Translations under genes and position numbers: made by a program
The notes under the pieces: generated by a model
What the model was told of the DNA's origin: nothing
The model's database searches: none
Seen by the model: only the letters and a program-made list of their open reading frames with translations
Assembly: GCF_001907235.1 (NCBI RefSeq)
Contig: NZ_MQVS01000006.1
Coordinates: forward strand, 107,224-171,223
From: Buchananella hordeovulneris
GTDB taxonomy: Bacteria; Actinomycetota; Actinomycetes; Actinomycetales; Actinomycetaceae
Reading direction: 5' to 3'
Length of the DNA: 64,000 nt
Shown: positions 36,801-47,754 of the stretch, piece by piece
Layout of the letters: each line of letters starts with the position of its first letter
Position numbering within the stretch: position 1 is the stretch's first letter

Positions 36801-38173
36801 CCGTCGAACTTGAAGCCCTGGACATTGTGGTTGTCCATCATGTTGAACACTTGCGAGCGGAAGTGGGAGAAGTATTTCTCGCCGGAGAGCTTGAACTGGC
36901 GGCCCCCGTAGGTCTCCAACACCTGGTCGCCTTCCTTGGAGGCGTTGAGGGCCTGCCGCCGGGCCGCCGAGGTGCCGTAGCCACCAAACGGGCTCATCCA
37001 CACCGACAGCGATCCGCCGTGTTTTTCCGCCACCGCTCGTTGCGCGGCGAAACCGTCGCCGAACTGGCCGGGGTCAAAGTCCCACACGTGCATGTCGGAC
37101 TCGTCGCTCACGCGCGGGTCGCGCAGGTAGTCCCAGCCGTCGTCGATCCAGTAGGAGTCCAGTTGTGCGCCCCGGCTCGTGAACTGGGTGCCAAACAGGT
37201 CGATGGCGCTGGTCAACTCGGTGGCGGGCATCGTCAGCACGTCGGTGCCGGCATCACCCGGTTTCAGGTCGAACCAGGACTGGTAGTGCAGGAAGGTCCG
37301 CCGGAAGTGGGGCCGCTCACGCTCCAGGTAATAGGCGAAGGCGCGCCGCTGCTGCCCGGCGACGTTGACTCCGACGGTGGTGGCCAACTCGACCGGCTCG
37401 GCCTTGCGCACGTGTCCGGCCCGCTCCAGGAAGAGCACGGCCCGCCCGCCCTCGACCGAGGCACTGGCCATTGGGTTTTCCAGGCCAATCCACGCGGTCC
37501 GGGCCCCTTCCTCCCCGAAGGTGATCGGGTAGCCCGCGTCGCGGCCCTCCACGGCCGCCGCGGTAGCGGGGGCATCGAGCACGGTGAACGCCGTGATGGG
37601 CAGCGGCGTCTCGCCTGCCGGGGCGATCTTTACCACCTGCCGCACGTAGTTGGCCTCGTCGCGTAGTTCGGCCTGCAGCGTGACATCGACTTGCCCGGCG
37701 GCGCCCGCATCGACCCGGTAGGTGGCGGTGAGTGCCTTACCGGCGTGGCGCAGGGCGAGGGTCGGAGAATCGGCGGTGGCGGCAAGGTCGACAATCCGGG
37801 GCTGGTCGACGACGGTGGCCCCGGTCAGGTCGTACTCGGTGCCGCCGAGAGAGAAACGCAAGACAGGCGAGGACTGCAGCGGCACCGCCTGCCCAGTCTC
37901 CTTATTCAAGACCGCGGCGAGGAGCGGCTGGCCGCTAGTGAAGTCGTAGGTGGCGGCAATGACCGCGTTGCTGAGCGTGAACTGTTGCTCCGCCGCGGTG
38001 GCGGTGGCAACCCCCGGGGCCTGGCCCGGGTAGGCGATGCCGCTGGCCACCGCTGTCGGCACGGCAGGCGGGGCTACCGGGTCGGCGTGAGCGCTGGGCA
38101 CGGCAGACAAGGAGAGCGCTAACGCTAACCCCATGGCTGGCATAACTCGAACGGTGTGGTTGGTGCGCATCAT
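33878..38173 (-). CDS. Secreted GH36/GH129-like glycosidase with two discoidin domains and CWB2 repeats
   Basis: 1431 residues. A signal peptide ends near PSAHADP. A beta-sandwich region of about 280 residues is followed by a TIM barrel with SYWIDDGWDY (about 338) and GFKFDGIGGG (about 458), whose Asp is the likely nucleophile by comparison with clan GH-D and GH129 enzymes. Two F5/8C (discoidin-like) carbohydrate modules lie at about 775-900 and 905-1040, each carrying the near-identical EETQG(E)xGQASRAID segment. Three CWB2 repeats start at about 1134, 1233 and 1336 (RLAGRDRVDTAI, RVAGQNRYTTAQ, VVGANRFETMS). It probably removes alpha-linked Gal or GalNAc from host glycans while bound to the cell wall (inference). 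It is 92 bp downstream of the GH20 gene. Confidence 0.9.
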   Translation of the reverse strand: MMRTNHTVRVMPAMGLALALSLSAVPSAHADPVAPPAVPTAVASGIAYPGQAPGVATATAAEQQFTLSNAVIAATYDFTSGQPLLAAVLNKETGQAVPLQSSPVLRFSLGGTEYDLTGATVVDQPRIVDLAATADSPTLALRHAGKALTATYRVDAGAAGQVDVTLQAELRDEANYVRQVVKIAPAGETPLPITAFTVLDAPATAAAVEGRDAGYPITFGEEGARTAWIGLENPMASASVEGGRAVLFLERAGHVRKAEPVELATTVGVNVAGQQRRAFAYYLERERPHFRRTFLHYQSWFDLKPGDAGTDVLTMPATELTSAIDLFGTQFTSRGAQLDSYWIDDGWDYLRDPRVSDESDMHVWDFDPGQFGDGFAAQRAVAEKHGGSLSVWMSPFGGYGTSAARRQALNASKEGDQVLETYGGRQFKLSGEKYFSHFRSQVFNMMDNHNVQGFKFDGIGGGLYQTVPAATYRADYEAMFRLARDMRAHRSDVFINTTVGTWGSPYWMWHSDSIWRDGHDAAKAGEGPDQELYVSYRDGEVYQNFVVEAPLVPITKLMNHGFIFSNRAPQFAANHDLGRPETRRALAADMRNYFAMGLELQELYVRNTLVDPARIGEENADWFWDELTRNAKWARANEALLADVHWVGGDPRAAEVYGTAAWSNATGSEQAMLMVRNPAARPQHFAFAPGEAFELPAGAHGTYRCVERDGQAEPFVAGQAHPYYVTLEPFQVKLFECAPSTEAPTDSAEPEYSPEFNKLPKNGWQIVASSEETQGEPGQASRAIDDNASTIWHSRYTRPTTGPHWLQVDMQLANEVWRLGYTPRPGGGGNGRFKDFELLVSADGTEWRTAVVGQFPNSESTQFLTLPEELRTFRHFKLVGKNTHNGRDFGAVAELTAYGVAGEDPFLDRTGWQASADSEETQGEAGQASRAIDGSVGTFWHTAYHPSIDPLPHTLTLDMQYVASVDGLRYLPRQDEGTNGVIQDYRIEVSADGDAWQVAHEGQFTDKNAALVTFDPVTARYVRLVALSAQNGGQFAGAAEVDVQGQYLFLTPPAQLEIDDQPGTGADSFLIPELPGIRFLSNGNDIAAGKHVVPAGTESVLIQAAPQPGYRFVPQAKTDYQLTFSTAGSNVTHTRLAGRDRVDTAIAAAQDGGYTPGTALLATGNSHVDAMAAGPLAGALDAPIYFSTSPDFLEVKVLEAMRAAQVQKVYIVGGEHSVPVAKELALNYAGIETVRVAGQNRYTTAQAVVAETSKVRGKEPQAFFIASGSSYADTLGAGVAAGRSGGVVILAGDGTLPSASQAMLAQAPHVPVVLVGGPAAQVRQHPALAGREVTTVVGANRFETMSKLHAAYAADATKLVVATGFGFADALAAGSRALADDGALLLVEPTRVPPATAQALAGGKFRKLEILGGRASVHDEVAQALHAALQN

Positions 38174-38265
38174 CTTCTCTCTGGTCTTCGTTGACAGATC
38201 GAGGGTGGGGGGAGGCGGGCAAATCCGCCCCGCCCCACCTGAATGTCGCTACCGCTGATTGGGTG

Positions 38266-41200
38266 TTAGCGACGTAACAGTTGGTTCAGTTCGTTCACCA
38301 CCTTGTCGTTGATAGTGGCGGGCCCGCCGAGGATCTCCACGGCACGGAACTGCGAGCCTGCCAGGGCGGCGCGGGTGGGGGCAGGGATGCTGGTGGGCTG
38401 CACCAACAGCAGTGCCCCATCGTCTGCCAGGGCGCGCGCCCCCGCGGCCAAGGCGTCGGCAAAGTTCAACCCGGAAGCGACCACCAGCTTGGTGGCATCC
38501 TGGCTGTACTTGTGGTGTAGCTGGGCGGCGGTTGCGAAGCGGTTGGCGCCGACGATCACCTCCATCTGCCGTCCGGCCACCGCCGGATCTTGCGCGACCG
38601 CGGCTGCCTGTCCCCCGACGATCACCACCGGCACCTGGGGGGCGGCGGCCAAGAGCTGGCGCGAGGCGTGCGGCAGGCGACCACCGTCGGTCAGGATCAC
38701 CACCCCGTCGTGCCGCCCGGCGGCCACCCCCGCCCCGAGAGCGTCGGCGTAGGAGCCACCGGAAGCGAGGAAGAACTTGGCCGGTTGGTGGCCGAGTTTG
38801 CCCAGCTCACCGGCCACGGCGCCTGCCGTGGCGTACCGATTGGCCCCGGCCACCCGCACTACCTCCAGGCCCGCCAGGCGCAGCGCCCGGGCCTTCAGCT
38901 CGCTGACCGAACCGGTGCCGCCGACGATGTAGACCTTGGTGACCTTGGCCTCCAAGAGTGCCTGGAGCACTGCCGGTTCCAGTTGGTCACCGACCGTGAA
39001 GTACAACGGGGCGTCCAACGCCCCTGCCAGGGGCCCGGCCGCCACGGCGTCGGCGTAGTTCTGCCCGGTGGCCAACAGCGCCACCCCGGGGGTGTAACCG
39101 CCGTCCTGGGCCGCCGCGATGGCGGTCTCTACCCGGTTCTTGCCCGCCAACCGCACGGCAGGAGCCGGGGTCGGGGTCGGGGTCGGTTCCTCAGCCGTTG
39201 GCGTCGGAGTCGGCGTGGGGGTCGGTTCCTCAGCCGTTGGCGTTGGGGTAGGCGTGGGGGTCGGGGTCGGCGTGGGGGTCGGTTCCTCAGCCGTTGGCGT
39301 CGGAGTCGGCGTCGGCGTCGGGGTAGGCGTCGGTTCCGCAGTCGTTTCGCCCAAGGTGGCGGTCGTGGTCAGCGTTTGCCCCGCCACGCGCACCTCTACC
39401 TGCAGCGGCCCCGCTAGTTCGTCCTGCTCCGTGTACACCGCGAACAGCGAGTTCACCGCCCGCGGCACCTGGTCGCCGGGCCGCGCCAGACCTGCCGCAC
39501 GATCGGCCGCAGCCACCCCCTCCACCGTGGCGGGCACCGCCTGGCCGTGCGCGTCACGCACGCTCACCGTCGCCGCCGCCAGATCCGCCACCGGTCCGGT
39601 GAGGTAGGCCAGGTAGCCGTCATCGACCTGCGCGTCCCCACGCAGCTGCACCTGCCACGGCACCTTCGGATCGCCGTAGAAGTTGATGTCGTTGACAGTC
39701 AGCGCAGTGCCGCGGCGCGCAACCCGCTGGGCGAAGTCACCAAAGCTGCGGGCGCTTTGCGGAGTCCAGGCCACCTCGGCGGTGGCGAGCAGGCGCGGGA
39801 ACATCCAGAACTGGGTGTCAGTCAGTCCCCGGGTGTGCTCGGACCACATGGCGGCACTGACCCCGAGAGTGTGCTCGTCCCCCACGGCCGGGCCGGAGTG
39901 CGAGGGATCCCAGTTGTAGAACTTCTCGATGTCGCACAATCCCCCACCGCAGGCCCACGACGGCCCACCCAACTGCCGGGACTGGATCTGCGGGAAGTAG
40001 GTGGTCCAGGCCGGCGACATGACAACCTTCATGCCGCGCCCGGCGAGCACCGCCTGCCGCACGTTATTAGCGTTGCCGTTCCAATACTGGATGACCGTCC
40101 CGTCGGGGAGCGCATCCAGGTGGGCGGCCGCCTCGTTCCACACCATCGGCACGCGGCCCCGCTGCGTGATCAGCGGCATCGTGCGGGTCATGAACGTGGT
40201 GTAATCCGGGGCCGAGATATTGAACGCCTCGTCGCCGCCCACGTGGAGATAGCTGCCCGGCAGCATCTCCGTGACCTGGTCAAAAACGTGGCCCAGGAAC
40301 TTGTAGGTGTTCTCGTTGCGCGCCCCCATGTTGGCCGCCCCCACGGACGTGTCGGTGATGGCGGGCGTGGTCTGCCCCGGCGCCACCACCGGGAAGGAGC
40401 CGCCGCCGTTCAGCTCCGCGATGGCGTGCAGCTGGGCATTGGAGTGCGCCGGGCCGTCAATCTCCGGGATGATCTCAATGTTGCGGGCGCGGGCGTAGGC
40501 GACCAGCTCCCGGATGTCTGCCTGGGAGAAGAAACCTGGCCGTCCCGGGACCCGGCCGATGCCGCCCTCCTGCGGGGCGTTCGGCTCGCTGGAGATCGGG
40601 GCCCACTTGCCGGCCGCCACCGCGGTCTTGCCCGACACGTCGGTCAGTAGCCGGTAGTCAATTGGGTCATCCGCGGCCTTGCCGTCGTTGGTGATCTCGA
40701 TACGCCAACCCTGGTCATCGGTCAGGTGCAGGTGCAACTTGTTCAGCTTCAGGGCCGCCATCTCCTCGATGATGGTCAGCATCTCGCCCTTGTCCAAGAA
40801 GGAGCGCACCACATCGACCATGACCCCGCGGTAGGCGTAGCGTGGCTTGTCCACGATCGTGCCGGTCGGCACCCGCCAGGGCCCCACTACCTCCACCCCG
40901 GCGGTGGCCCAGGGGCCGAACAGCTGCAGCAGCGACTGCGAACCGTAGAAGAGCCCGGCCTCGGTGGCGGCCGTAATCGTCACCCCGGCGTCGGTTATCT
41001 CCAGCGCGTAGCCCTCCGCGCCGTCAGCCGAGCGGCTGGGATCGAGGACGAATTGGATGTCCCCCTGTTCGTCCACCGGGAGGGCGTAGCCGGTGGAGTA
41101 GCGCAGCACGTGGGCCAGGTTATTGGCCGCAAACTCGCCGCCCCCGGTGAAGCCGATGCGGGCGGCGGGCGCAAGGGTGAACTCGCCTTCCCCTGCCTGC

Positions 41201-41820
41201 ACGCTCACCGGGAGGGGCACGATAGCGCTCAGGTCCGTCGACGGGGCCGGGGTCGGAGGGGCGGCCACGTCACCGGTGCCCCAGATCTCCAACTCCCACA
41301 GGGATGGGCCCCACTCGTTGCGCAGTTGGAAGGCCTGCAGGCGCAGGTGGGTGGGGTGCACACCGGCGGGGATCGTCAGCGGCGTCTCGATGGACTTCTT
41401 GAAGCATTCCGCGCCGGTCTTGACCACCCGCGCGGAGGCGGGCAGGAAGGCTTGGCCGTTGGTGGAGTACTGGAACTGATACTCGGTAGCGCAGGCCCCC
41501 GCCCACTGCACGCGGGCCCGCTTGGCCACCGCGTGGCCCGGGAGCTGCACCGTCAGGTGGGCGTTTGGGTCGCCGGGACCAGACCAGCGGGAGGCGTCGG
41601 CCGCCACCTGATTGGCAGTGCCTCCGGCCCCGTCATCGCCGTCGACCGCTTTGTCCGGCCCCCACCTGTCTGCCACCTCCTGGCCGGAAGCAACGACCGG
41701 TTGCCGCAACGCCAGATTGCGGTCAGCTTCCTGGGCCACGGCTGCGGTGGCGGGCATGAGCGCCAAGAGCGCAGTTGCGGCTATTGCCTGGTGCAGACGC
41801 TGTCTATAGCTGCTGCGCAT
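38266..41820 (-). CDS. Secreted GH20 beta-N-acetylhexosaminidase with CWB2 repeats
   Basis: 1184 residues. A signal peptide ends near AAVAQEADR. A discoidin-like N-terminal domain (NLALRQPVVASG) follows, then a GH20b domain and a GH20 catalytic barrel with HVGGDEAFN at about 525-533, whose Asp-Glu pair is catalytic. The barrel is followed by a Thr-Pro-rich linker of about 60 residues (39160-39340) and three CWB2 repeats (RLAGKNRVETAI, RVAGANRYATAG, IVGANRFATAA). It removes terminal GlcNAc/GalNAc from host glycans. AAGGAG stands 7 nt before the ATG at 41820; the earlier GTG contains that site and is less likely. Confidence 0.95.
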   Translation of the reverse strand: MRSSYRQRLHQAIAATALLALMPATAAVAQEADRNLALRQPVVASGQEVADRWGPDKAVDGDDGAGGTANQVAADASRWSGPGDPNAHLTVQLPGHAVAKRARVQWAGACATEYQFQYSTNGQAFLPASARVVKTGAECFKKSIETPLTIPAGVHPTHLRLQAFQLRNEWGPSLWELEIWGTGDVAAPPTPAPSTDLSAIVPLPVSVQAGEGEFTLAPAARIGFTGGGEFAANNLAHVLRYSTGYALPVDEQGDIQFVLDPSRSADGAEGYALEITDAGVTITAATEAGLFYGSQSLLQLFGPWATAGVEVVGPWRVPTGTIVDKPRYAYRGVMVDVVRSFLDKGEMLTIIEEMAALKLNKLHLHLTDDQGWRIEITNDGKAADDPIDYRLLTDVSGKTAVAAGKWAPISSEPNAPQEGGIGRVPGRPGFFSQADIRELVAYARARNIEIIPEIDGPAHSNAQLHAIAELNGGGSFPVVAPGQTTPAITDTSVGAANMGARNENTYKFLGHVFDQVTEMLPGSYLHVGGDEAFNISAPDYTTFMTRTMPLITQRGRVPMVWNEAAAHLDALPDGTVIQYWNGNANNVRQAVLAGRGMKVVMSPAWTTYFPQIQSRQLGGPSWACGGGLCDIEKFYNWDPSHSGPAVGDEHTLGVSAAMWSEHTRGLTDTQFWMFPRLLATAEVAWTPQSARSFGDFAQRVARRGTALTVNDINFYGDPKVPWQVQLRGDAQVDDGYLAYLTGPVADLAAATVSVRDAHGQAVPATVEGVAAADRAAGLARPGDQVPRAVNSLFAVYTEQDELAGPLQVEVRVAGQTLTTTATLGETTAEPTPTPTPTPTPTPTAEEPTPTPTPTPTPTPTPTAEEPTPTPTPTPTAEEPTPTPTPAPAVRLAGKNRVETAIAAAQDGGYTPGVALLATGQNYADAVAAGPLAGALDAPLYFTVGDQLEPAVLQALLEAKVTKVYIVGGTGSVSELKARALRLAGLEVVRVAGANRYATAGAVAGELGKLGHQPAKFFLASGGSYADALGAGVAAGRHDGVVILTDGGRLPHASRQLLAAAPQVPVVIVGGQAAAVAQDPAVAGRQMEVIVGANRFATAAQLHHKYSQDATKLVVASGLNFADALAAGARALADDGALLLVQPTSIPAPTRAALAGSQFRAVEILGGPATINDKVVNELNQLLRR
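39160..39340 (-). repeat. Thr-Pro/AEEP linker-coding tandem repeat in the GH20 gene
   Basis: About 180 bp encode runs of Pro-Thr separated four times by AEEP-type breaks. The DNA is built of near-identical 6-bp GTCGGx units, arranged in longer blocks separated by TCCTCAGCCGTTGGCGT. Copy number may vary between strains. It forms a flexible stalk between the catalytic and wall-binding parts. Confidence 0.85.
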
Positions 41821-41908
41821 CCGTTTCTCCTTCACGAGCAGTCTCCATCGACCTGTCAGACCGGCGTGGGTGTCCGTCGTTGGACATCCGCGCCGAGTCT
41901 CTCCCCCT

Positions 41909-41937
41909 ATTTTCTGAGCAAATTAGCTCACTGGCAA
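41909..41937 (-). promoter_or_regulatory. Possible promoter for the GH20-GH36 pair
   Basis: On the minus strand TTGCCA (41932-41937) and GAAAAT (41909-41914) are separated by 17 bp, close to the sigma-70 consensus. It lies in the AT-rich part of the 267-bp gap, about 90 bp upstream of the GH20 start. Confidence 0.4.
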
Positions 41938-42001
41938 GGGGTTATGCGCAAAATAGATCGGATTTAGTGTGCCGCTGCGGGCCTGTCCGGGCGCAGCAAA
42001 G

Positions 42002-42041
42002 CCCGCGCTGCCCCGCCGCGCGGCGGCTGGGGCAGCGCGGG
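42002..42041 (-). terminator. Terminator of the ilv-leu operon
   Basis: A 13-bp stem CCCGCGCTGCCCC (42002-42014) pairs with 42029-42041, with an extra inner hairpin. In minus-strand reading a short T-run (TTT) follows. It is 47 bp after the ilvE stop. Confidence 0.75.
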
Positions 42042-42087
42042 GCGCACCGCAGGCACTGGCCCGGTGCGACCACCGGACGGGCAGCGC

Positions 42088-43227
42088 TTAAGCTAGGCGA
42101 TACATCCACCCATGTGGGTCAGGCGCCTGCCCCAGCTGCACCGCGGTCAAGGCTGCGTAGGTTGCTTCCGTCACCGGACCGGGCTGGCCATCACCGATCA
42201 CGGTGTCGAAGTCGTCGCCCGCCAGGCGACCAATGGCCGTGACCACCGCCGCCGTACCGCAGGCAAACATCTCGGTCAGCGCGCCGCTGGCCAGTCCCTG
42301 CCGCAACCATTCCACCGACAAGTGCTCCTCCCGCACCTGCCTGCCCTGGTCCCGCAACATGGTGATAATCGAGTTTCGGGTGCACCCCTCCAGGATCGTG
42401 CCCGTCAACGCCGGGGTGTAGACCACACCGTCAGCGCCGACGACGAACACGTTCATGCCCCCCAGTTCCTCCAAGTAGGTGTTGGTGACATCGAGGTAGC
42501 ACACCTGGTCAAAGCCCCGGGCCGCGGCCTGCTGTTGGGGCAACAGCGACGCTGCGTAATTGCCCGCCGTCTTCGCCGCGCCCGTGCCGCCGGGGCCCGC
42601 CCGGTGGAAATCGCGGGTGATCCAGATAGACACCGGGGTAAAGCCGCCCCGGAAGTACGGGCCGCACGGGGAAGCGATCACCTCGTACGCCACGGTGTGC
42701 GCCGCCCGCACCCCCAGGAACGGCTCGGCCGCGTACATGAACGGACGCAGGTAGAGCGCAGCGCCCGCCGCGGCGGGCACCCAGTCGGCGTCGGCCCGCA
42801 CCAGATCCACCAGCGAGGCCAAGAAGTCCTCCACCGGCAGCTCCGGCAGTGCCATCCGCCGCGCCGAGGCCTGCAGCCGGGCCGCGTTCCACTGCGGCCG
42901 GAACGTCCAGATTGACCCATCGGCGTGCCGGTAGGCCTTCAAGCCTTCAAATACTTCCTGCCCGTAATGCAGCACGGAGGCAGCCGGGTCGAGGCGGTGC
43001 GGACCGTAGCCCACTAACCGCCGCTGCCCCCAACCAGCATCCACCGTCCACGTTGCCCGCGCCACGTGGTCGGAAAACTGGGTGCCAAACCCCAGGTCAG
43101 CAAAGACCGCCGCGCGCTCCGCCTGACTGCGGACAGGCACCGGCCCAGACACCGGAAACCTGCCAGCCAACTCGTCGGCCCGCGGTGGCACCGCCGCTGC
43201 CGCCCGTTCCAGCTCGGTCATCTCCAT
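42088..43227 (-). CDS. ilvE: Branched-chain amino acid aminotransferase
   Basis: 379 residues, class IV aminotransferase. Last step of Ile, Leu and Val synthesis, using glutamate and PLP. The PLP lysine lies in GAAKTAGNYAASL. EELGGMNVF and the C-terminal GTAAVVTAIG region are family landmarks. AGAGGAGACCGGG precedes the ATG at 43227. It starts 19 bp after leuB and closes the operon. Confidence 0.96.
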   Translation of the reverse strand: MEMTELERAAAAVPPRADELAGRFPVSGPVPVRSQAERAAVFADLGFGTQFSDHVARATWTVDAGWGQRRLVGYGPHRLDPAASVLHYGQEVFEGLKAYRHADGSIWTFRPQWNAARLQASARRMALPELPVEDFLASLVDLVRADADWVPAAAGAALYLRPFMYAAEPFLGVRAAHTVAYEVIASPCGPYFRGGFTPVSIWITRDFHRAGPGGTGAAKTAGNYAASLLPQQQAAARGFDQVCYLDVTNTYLEELGGMNVFVVGADGVVYTPALTGTILEGCTRNSIITMLRDQGRQVREEHLSVEWLRQGLASGALTEMFACGTAAVVTAIGRLAGDDFDTVIGDGQPGPVTEATYAALTAVQLGQAPDPHGWMYRLA

Positions 43228-43246
43228 GTCCCGGTCTCCTCTTGCT

Positions 43247-44275
43247 CTATGCCTCACCCAGCCGGGCCACGATATCGCGGCCCACCGCCTCCGTGCGCAC
43301 CGGTTGGCTCCCCCGCGCGGCCAAGTGCGCGGCCACCGCCGCCTCAATGCGGGCCGCCGCCGTCGGCTGGCCCAGGTGTGCGGCCAGCAAAGCGGCCGAC
43401 AAGATCGCCGCCACGGGGTCAGCCACCCCGCGCCCGGCGATGTCGGGGGCCGAACCGTGCACCGGCTCGAACATCGACGGGAACGTGCCAGCGGTGTTGA
43501 TGTTGGCGCTGGCCGCCAGCCCGATTCCTCCGGTGACGGCCGCCGCCAGGTCCGTGAAAATGTCGCCGAACAGGTTGTCGGTGACCACCACGTCGAATTG
43601 CCCGGGGTCCACCACCAGGGCGATCATCGCCGCGTCGATGTGCAGGTAACGGGTTTGCACCTGCGGGAACTCGGCGCCGACCTCGTCCACCAGCCGCTGC
43701 CACAGTCCCCCCGCGTGCACCAGCACATTGTGTTTGTGCACCAGCGTGAGCTGACCGCGCCGGGCCGCCGCCCGGGCGAAGGCGTCCCGCACCACCCGCG
43801 CCACCCCGTAGGCGGTGTTGACGGACACCTCCGTGGCGATCTCGGCGTCGGTGCCGCCCCGCACCACCCCACCGTTGCCGCAGTACAGGCCCTCAGTGCC
43901 CTCCCGCACCACCACCAAGTCGATCGGCGGGGCGGCCGCCAACGGGCTGCCTGCCCCCGGATAGGTGCGCGAGGGCCGCAGGTTCACGGCGTGATCGAAC
44001 GCGAAGCGCAGCCGGAGCAGCAGCTCCCGTTCCAGGACGCCGGAGGCAACGGCGGGGTCCCCGATCGCTCCCAGCAGGATGGCGTCGTGGGTGGCCAACT
44101 CGGCCAGATCAGCCTCGGTCAGGGCCTGGCCGGTGGCCAGGTAGCGGCGGGCACCCAGATCGAACTCTGTGGTTTGCACCGCGACGTCCGGGCCGAGGGC
44201 GGCCTGCAAAACGGTCAGGGCGACGGGCACTACCTCTTGCCCGATCCCGTCACCGGGAATAAGAGCTAACTTCAC
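43247..44275 (-). CDS. leuB: 3-isopropylmalate dehydrogenase
   Basis: 342 residues, the short actinobacterial form. Oxidative decarboxylation of 3-isopropylmalate with NAD+ in leucine synthesis. The N-terminus [15 protein letters not shown], the substrate Arg region and [15 protein letters not shown] (metal-binding Asp) are clear, followed by [20 protein letters not shown] across about 20 residues. The start is a GTG at 44275. It is separated from ilvC by a 62-bp gap that holds a hairpin. Confidence 0.95.
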   Translation of the reverse strand: MKLALIPGDGIGQEVVPVALTVLQAALGPDVAVQTTEFDLGARRYLATGQALTEADLAELATHDAILLGAIGDPAVASGVLERELLLRLRFAFDHAVNLRPSRTYPGAGSPLAAAPPIDLVVVREGTEGLYCGNGGVVRGGTDAEIATEVSVNTAYGVARVVRDAFARAAARRGQLTLVHKHNVLVHAGGLWQRLVDEVGAEFPQVQTRYLHIDAAMIALVVDPGQFDVVVTDNLFGDIFTDLAAAVTGGIGLAASANINTAGTFPSMFEPVHGSAPDIAGRGVADPVAAILSAALLAAHLGQPTAAARIEAAVAAHLAARGSQPVRTEAVGRDIVARLGEA

Positions 44276-44305
44276 GCGGATCTCGGTTTCTTCCAGCGGG
44301 GCGGC

Positions 44306-44328
44306 GGAGGGGCGCCTAGCGCCCCTCC
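44306..44328 (-). other. Intercistronic hairpin between ilvC and leuB
   Basis: There is a perfect 10-bp stem (44306-44315 with 44319-44328) with a 3-nt loop and no T-tract. It could lower leuB-ilvE expression relative to ilvBNC or protect the ilvC 3' end. Confidence 0.5.
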
Positions 44329-44337
44329 TGGGGAGGG

Positions 44338-45879
<1,542 letters not shown>

Positions 45880-45883
<4 letters not shown>

Positions 45884-47670
45884 GGAGCCTCCTCCTCATC
45901 CCACACGGGCGCAATGTCGCGCGCGTACTTGATTTCGTCGTTGGACACCCCCGCGGCCACCATCGGCCACACCATCGCGTCGCGGCTGACCCGGAAGTCG
46001 ATGACGACGGGCCGGTCGTTAATGGCACGCGCCTGCGCGATCGCGTCGTCCACCCCGGCCTCGTCATCGACCCGCAGCGCGGCGCAGCCGTACGCCTCCG
46101 CGAGCTTGACGAAATCGGGGATGGCTTGCTCGACGTAGTCGCCGGTGTGCAGGTCGGTGTTGGAGTAGCGCCCGTCGTAGAACAGGGTCTGCCACTGGCG
46201 CACCATGCCGAGGGAGGAGTTGTTGATGAGGGCGACCTTGATGGGGATGCCGTTCAGGGCGCAGGTGGCCAGTTCCTGATTGGTCATCTGGAAGCAGCCA
46301 TCCCCGTCGATGGCCCACACTTCCCGCTCCGGGCAGGCCACCTTGGCGCCCATGGCGGCGGGCAGGGAAAAGCCCATGGTGCCAAGCCCTCCGGAGGCGA
46401 TCCAGGTGCGGGGCTTTTCGAACCGCAGGAACTGCGAGGCCCACATCTGGTGTTGCCCCACCCCGCCGACGAAGATGCCGTCCGGCCCGACCAGTTCGGC
46501 CAGCCGGGAGATCACGTATTGGGGCGCGAGCAGCCCGTCCGAGGTTGCCGTCCACCCGAGTGGGTAGGTCTGGGCGATCCGGTTGAGCTGGGCCACCCAG
46601 GCAGCCAGGTCGGTGCGGCCGTGGGTGGCGTTGGCGGCGGTGGCGGCGGCGCTGAGCGCCGCCAGGGTGGGTTTGACGTCGGCGACGACCGCGACGTCGG
46701 CCCGGCGGATCTTGTGAATCTCGGCCGAGTCAATGTCCACGTGGATGACCTTGGCCTTGGGGGCGAACGACGTCGGCAGTCCGGTGACGCGGTCATCGAA
46801 GCGGGCCCCGAGCGCGACCAACAGGTCCGCCCGCTGCAGGCCGCCGACGGCGGCGACGGTGCCGTGCATGCCCGGCATCCCGAAGTTCAGGGGGTCGGAG
46901 TCGGGGAAGGCGCCCCGGGCGTTGAGGGTGGTGACCACCGGCATCCCGGTGGCGGCGATGAAGTCGGCGAGCTCGGCGGAGGCGCCCGCCCGCACCACCC
47001 CGCCCCCGACGTAGGCCACGGGGCGTTTGGCGGCCCGAATGAGGTCGAGCGCGTCGGTGATTTTCTCGGCGGCGGGCGCGCTGGGGGGCGCGTAGCCGGG
47101 CAGGTCGAGGGTCGGCGGCCACGAAAAGTCCATCTCGGCGGCCTGAATGTTCTTCGGGATGTCCACCAGGACGGGGCCGGGCCGCCCGGTCGAGGCCAGG
47201 TGGTAGGCCTCGGCGATCCGTTGGGGAATCTCCTGCGGGTTGGTGACCAAGAAGGAGTGCTTGGTCAGGGGCATGGTGGCGCCCACGATGTCGGCTTCCT
47301 GGAAGGCGTCGGTGCCCATCGCGGGGCGGCCGACCTGCCCGGTGATGGCCAGCACCGGCACCGAGTCCATGTTGGCGTCGGCCAGGGCGGTTACCAGGTT
47401 GGTGGCCCCCGGGCCGGAGGTGGCAAAGCACACCCCCACCTTGCCGGTGGCGTGCGCGTAGCCCTCCGCGGCGTGCCCGCCGCCCTGCTCGTGGCGGATG
47501 AGAATGTGGTTAAGCGAGGAAGCGAAAATTTCGTCGTAAATCGGCAGGATGGCCCCGCCCGGCATGCCGAAGACGTCGGTTACTCCCAGCTCCTGTAGCG
47601 AGCGAATGACGGCGCGCGCGCCGGTCATGCGCTCGGGCGGGCTGGCGGACTTGTCGGCGGTAGAGCCCAT
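45880..47670 (-). CDS. ilvB: Acetolactate synthase large (catalytic) subunit
   Basis: 596 residues, TPP-dependent. Condenses two pyruvates, or pyruvate and 2-oxobutyrate. The catalytic Glu is in [15 protein letters not shown]. The TPP/Mg motif is [14 protein letters not shown]...NN. GGGGAGG stands 7 nt before the ATG at 47670. The start lies 84 bp past the leader peptide stop and just after the attenuator T-run. Confidence 0.97.
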
Positions 47671-47707
47671 GCCGTTTCCTCCCCACGTACTCCGTGTCGC
47701 TACATAC

Positions 47708-47752
47708 AAAAACCCCCGGCACTTGCGTGGCGGAGGCGCGCGGCCGGTGCCG
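47708..47752 (-). promoter_or_regulatory. Transcription attenuator of the ilvBNC-leuB-ilvE operon
   Basis: In minus-strand reading CGGCAC (47747-47752) can pair with GTGCCG (47717-47722), followed by GGGGG and then TTTTT (47712-47708). The G/C-rich interior offers alternative pairing, as an antiterminator needs. It begins 3 bp after the leader peptide stop. Starved ribosomes paused on the leader codons would prevent the hairpin. Confidence 0.75.
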
Positions 47753-47754
47753 CG

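Noticed and set aside
33980..37666. 1228-codon open frame antisense to the GH36-like gene
   Set aside because: Shadow of a GC-rich coding strand; the translation is Gly/Arg/His/Val-rich without domains, and the opposite strand has a signal peptide, active-site motifs and CWB2 repeats.
39160..39340. Minisatellite or mobile repeat independent of coding
   Set aside because: It is in frame and encodes a typical Thr-Pro stalk of a wall protein.
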